A stretch of 7,135 nucleotides of DNA from Acidobacteriota bacterium. Lineage in GTDB: Bacteria; Acidobacteriota; Terriglobia; Terriglobales; Acidobacteriaceae. Position numbers and translations under genes: made by a program. The stretch spans positions 1-7,135 of the forward strand of contig QHZX01000040.1 of NCBI GenBank assembly GCA_003224835.1, given 5' to 3'. Each line of letters opens with the position of its first letter. Within the stretch, counting starts at the first letter, position 1. The notes under the pieces were generated by a model that was not told the origin of the DNA, made no database searches, and saw only the letters and a list, made by a program, of their open reading frames with translations. Of the stretch, positions 6,808-7,135 are shown in pieces.

Positions 6808-6880
6808 TCTGATTCGCGCCCTTCAATCTACAACTGAAATCCGCAATCTGAAATGTTGACTTCGGCGCAAATTCTGATTT
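6808..6880. repeat. Imperfect short repeats in the folD–coaE spacer
   Basis: The 93-bp spacer is built largely of variants of one word. On the plus strand, caatct followed by ctgaaat occurs at 6824-6840 (with a 4-nt insertion) and without the insertion as caatctgaaat at 6844-6854. Related tctgatt copies sit at 6808-6814 and 6873-6879. The spacer contains no gene. It looks like a degenerate low-complexity repeat rather than an operator. Confidence 0.4.
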
Positions 6881-6888
6881 CGGTGGAG

Positions 6889-7135
6889 TCAGACCCGCGA
6901 CAGTTCTGCAACCCGGCTTCCCCGCCGCATCTTTGCCGCTTTTACCGTGTTCGACATCAGCATAGCGATAGTCAACGGCCCAACTCCGCCCGGCACCGGC
7001 GTGATAGCTCCCGCAACTTCAGCCACCTCGGAATGCACATCACCCACAAGCACTGATCCCTTGCTGCGAAAAGTTTCTTCTCGTTTCGCATTGCCAGCAT
7101 AAAGACGCGCAAATTCTCTCGGATCAGTTACTCGG
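6889..7135 (-). CDS. folD: FolD, methylenetetrahydrofolate dehydrogenase/cyclohydrolase, C-terminal part
   Basis: Bifunctional cytoplasmic enzyme that oxidises 5,10-methylene-THF with NADP+ and hydrolyses the product to 10-formyl-THF. Only the last 81 codons are inside the window (first full codon at 7134, stop TGA at 6891-6889), so the 5' two-thirds is missing. The visible protein begins RVTDPREFARLY, which would follow the conserved GIN of the dinucleotide-binding domain. It continues GSVLVGDVHSEVAEVAGA and then the FolD signature ITPVPGGVGPLTIAMLM (about residues 44-60 of the fragment), which is nearly invariant in the family. The tail after NTVKAAK (MRRGSRVAELSRV) is ordinary. The gene is co-oriented with coaE. 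Confidence 0.95.
   Translation of the reverse strand, partial: RVTDPREFARLYAGNAKREETFRSKGSVLVGDVHSEVAEVAGAITPVPGGVGPLTIAMLMSNTVKAAKMRRGSRVAELSRV

Overview
The window (7135 bp, moderately GC-rich) is a compact bacterial chromosomal stretch in which every supported gene lies on the minus strand. Read in the direction of transcription (right to left) the order is: folD (3' part only), coaE, an ABC transporter permease of the MacB/FtsX type, a response regulator–glutaredoxin-like–thioredoxin-reductase-like fusion, a cyclic-nucleotide-binding-domain histidine kinase, and a DHA2-type MFS drug transporter whose C-terminus runs off the left edge. The gene style (MacB-type permease without partners, REC–TrxR fusion beside a CRP-domain kinase, folD next to coaE) fits a soil Acidobacteriota genome best. 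That is an inference from gene content, not a proof. No rRNA, tRNA, CRISPR, IS element or prophage gene is visible.

Right side (6163–7135): housekeeping. The last 81 codons of folD (one-carbon/folate metabolism) are followed after 93 bp by coaE (last step of coenzyme A synthesis), which starts with GTG behind a clear GAGGA ribosome binding site. A perfect 8-bp inverted repeat with a 4-nt loop sits just after the coaE stop.

Middle (4782–6023): a stand-alone MacB/FtsX-type permease with one N-terminal and three C-terminal membrane segments and a periplasmic domain between them. No ATPase or membrane-fusion partner is in the window. A 275-bp gene-free gap (4507–4781) follows it. This gap holds a stem-loop that may end the permease transcript and a repeated 9-mer, and it is the likely promoter region of the next operon.

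Left side (1–4506): the most interesting part. The first gene encodes a receiver domain fused to a cysteine-less glutaredoxin-like domain and a thioredoxin-reductase-like flavoprotein that lacks the CxxC redox centre. Its TAA stop abuts the ATG of a histidine kinase carrying an N-terminal CRP-like domain, so the two are almost certainly co-translated and form a cognate two-component pair. Its output is an FAD/NAD(P)H enzyme rather than a DNA-binding domain. The kinase has a long insertion between the two helices of its dimerisation domain. The MFS transporter starts 53 bp after the kinase stop and may be co-transcribed. The working picture is a phosphorelay that switches a flavin oxidoreductase; its ligand and electron acceptor cannot be read from the sequence.
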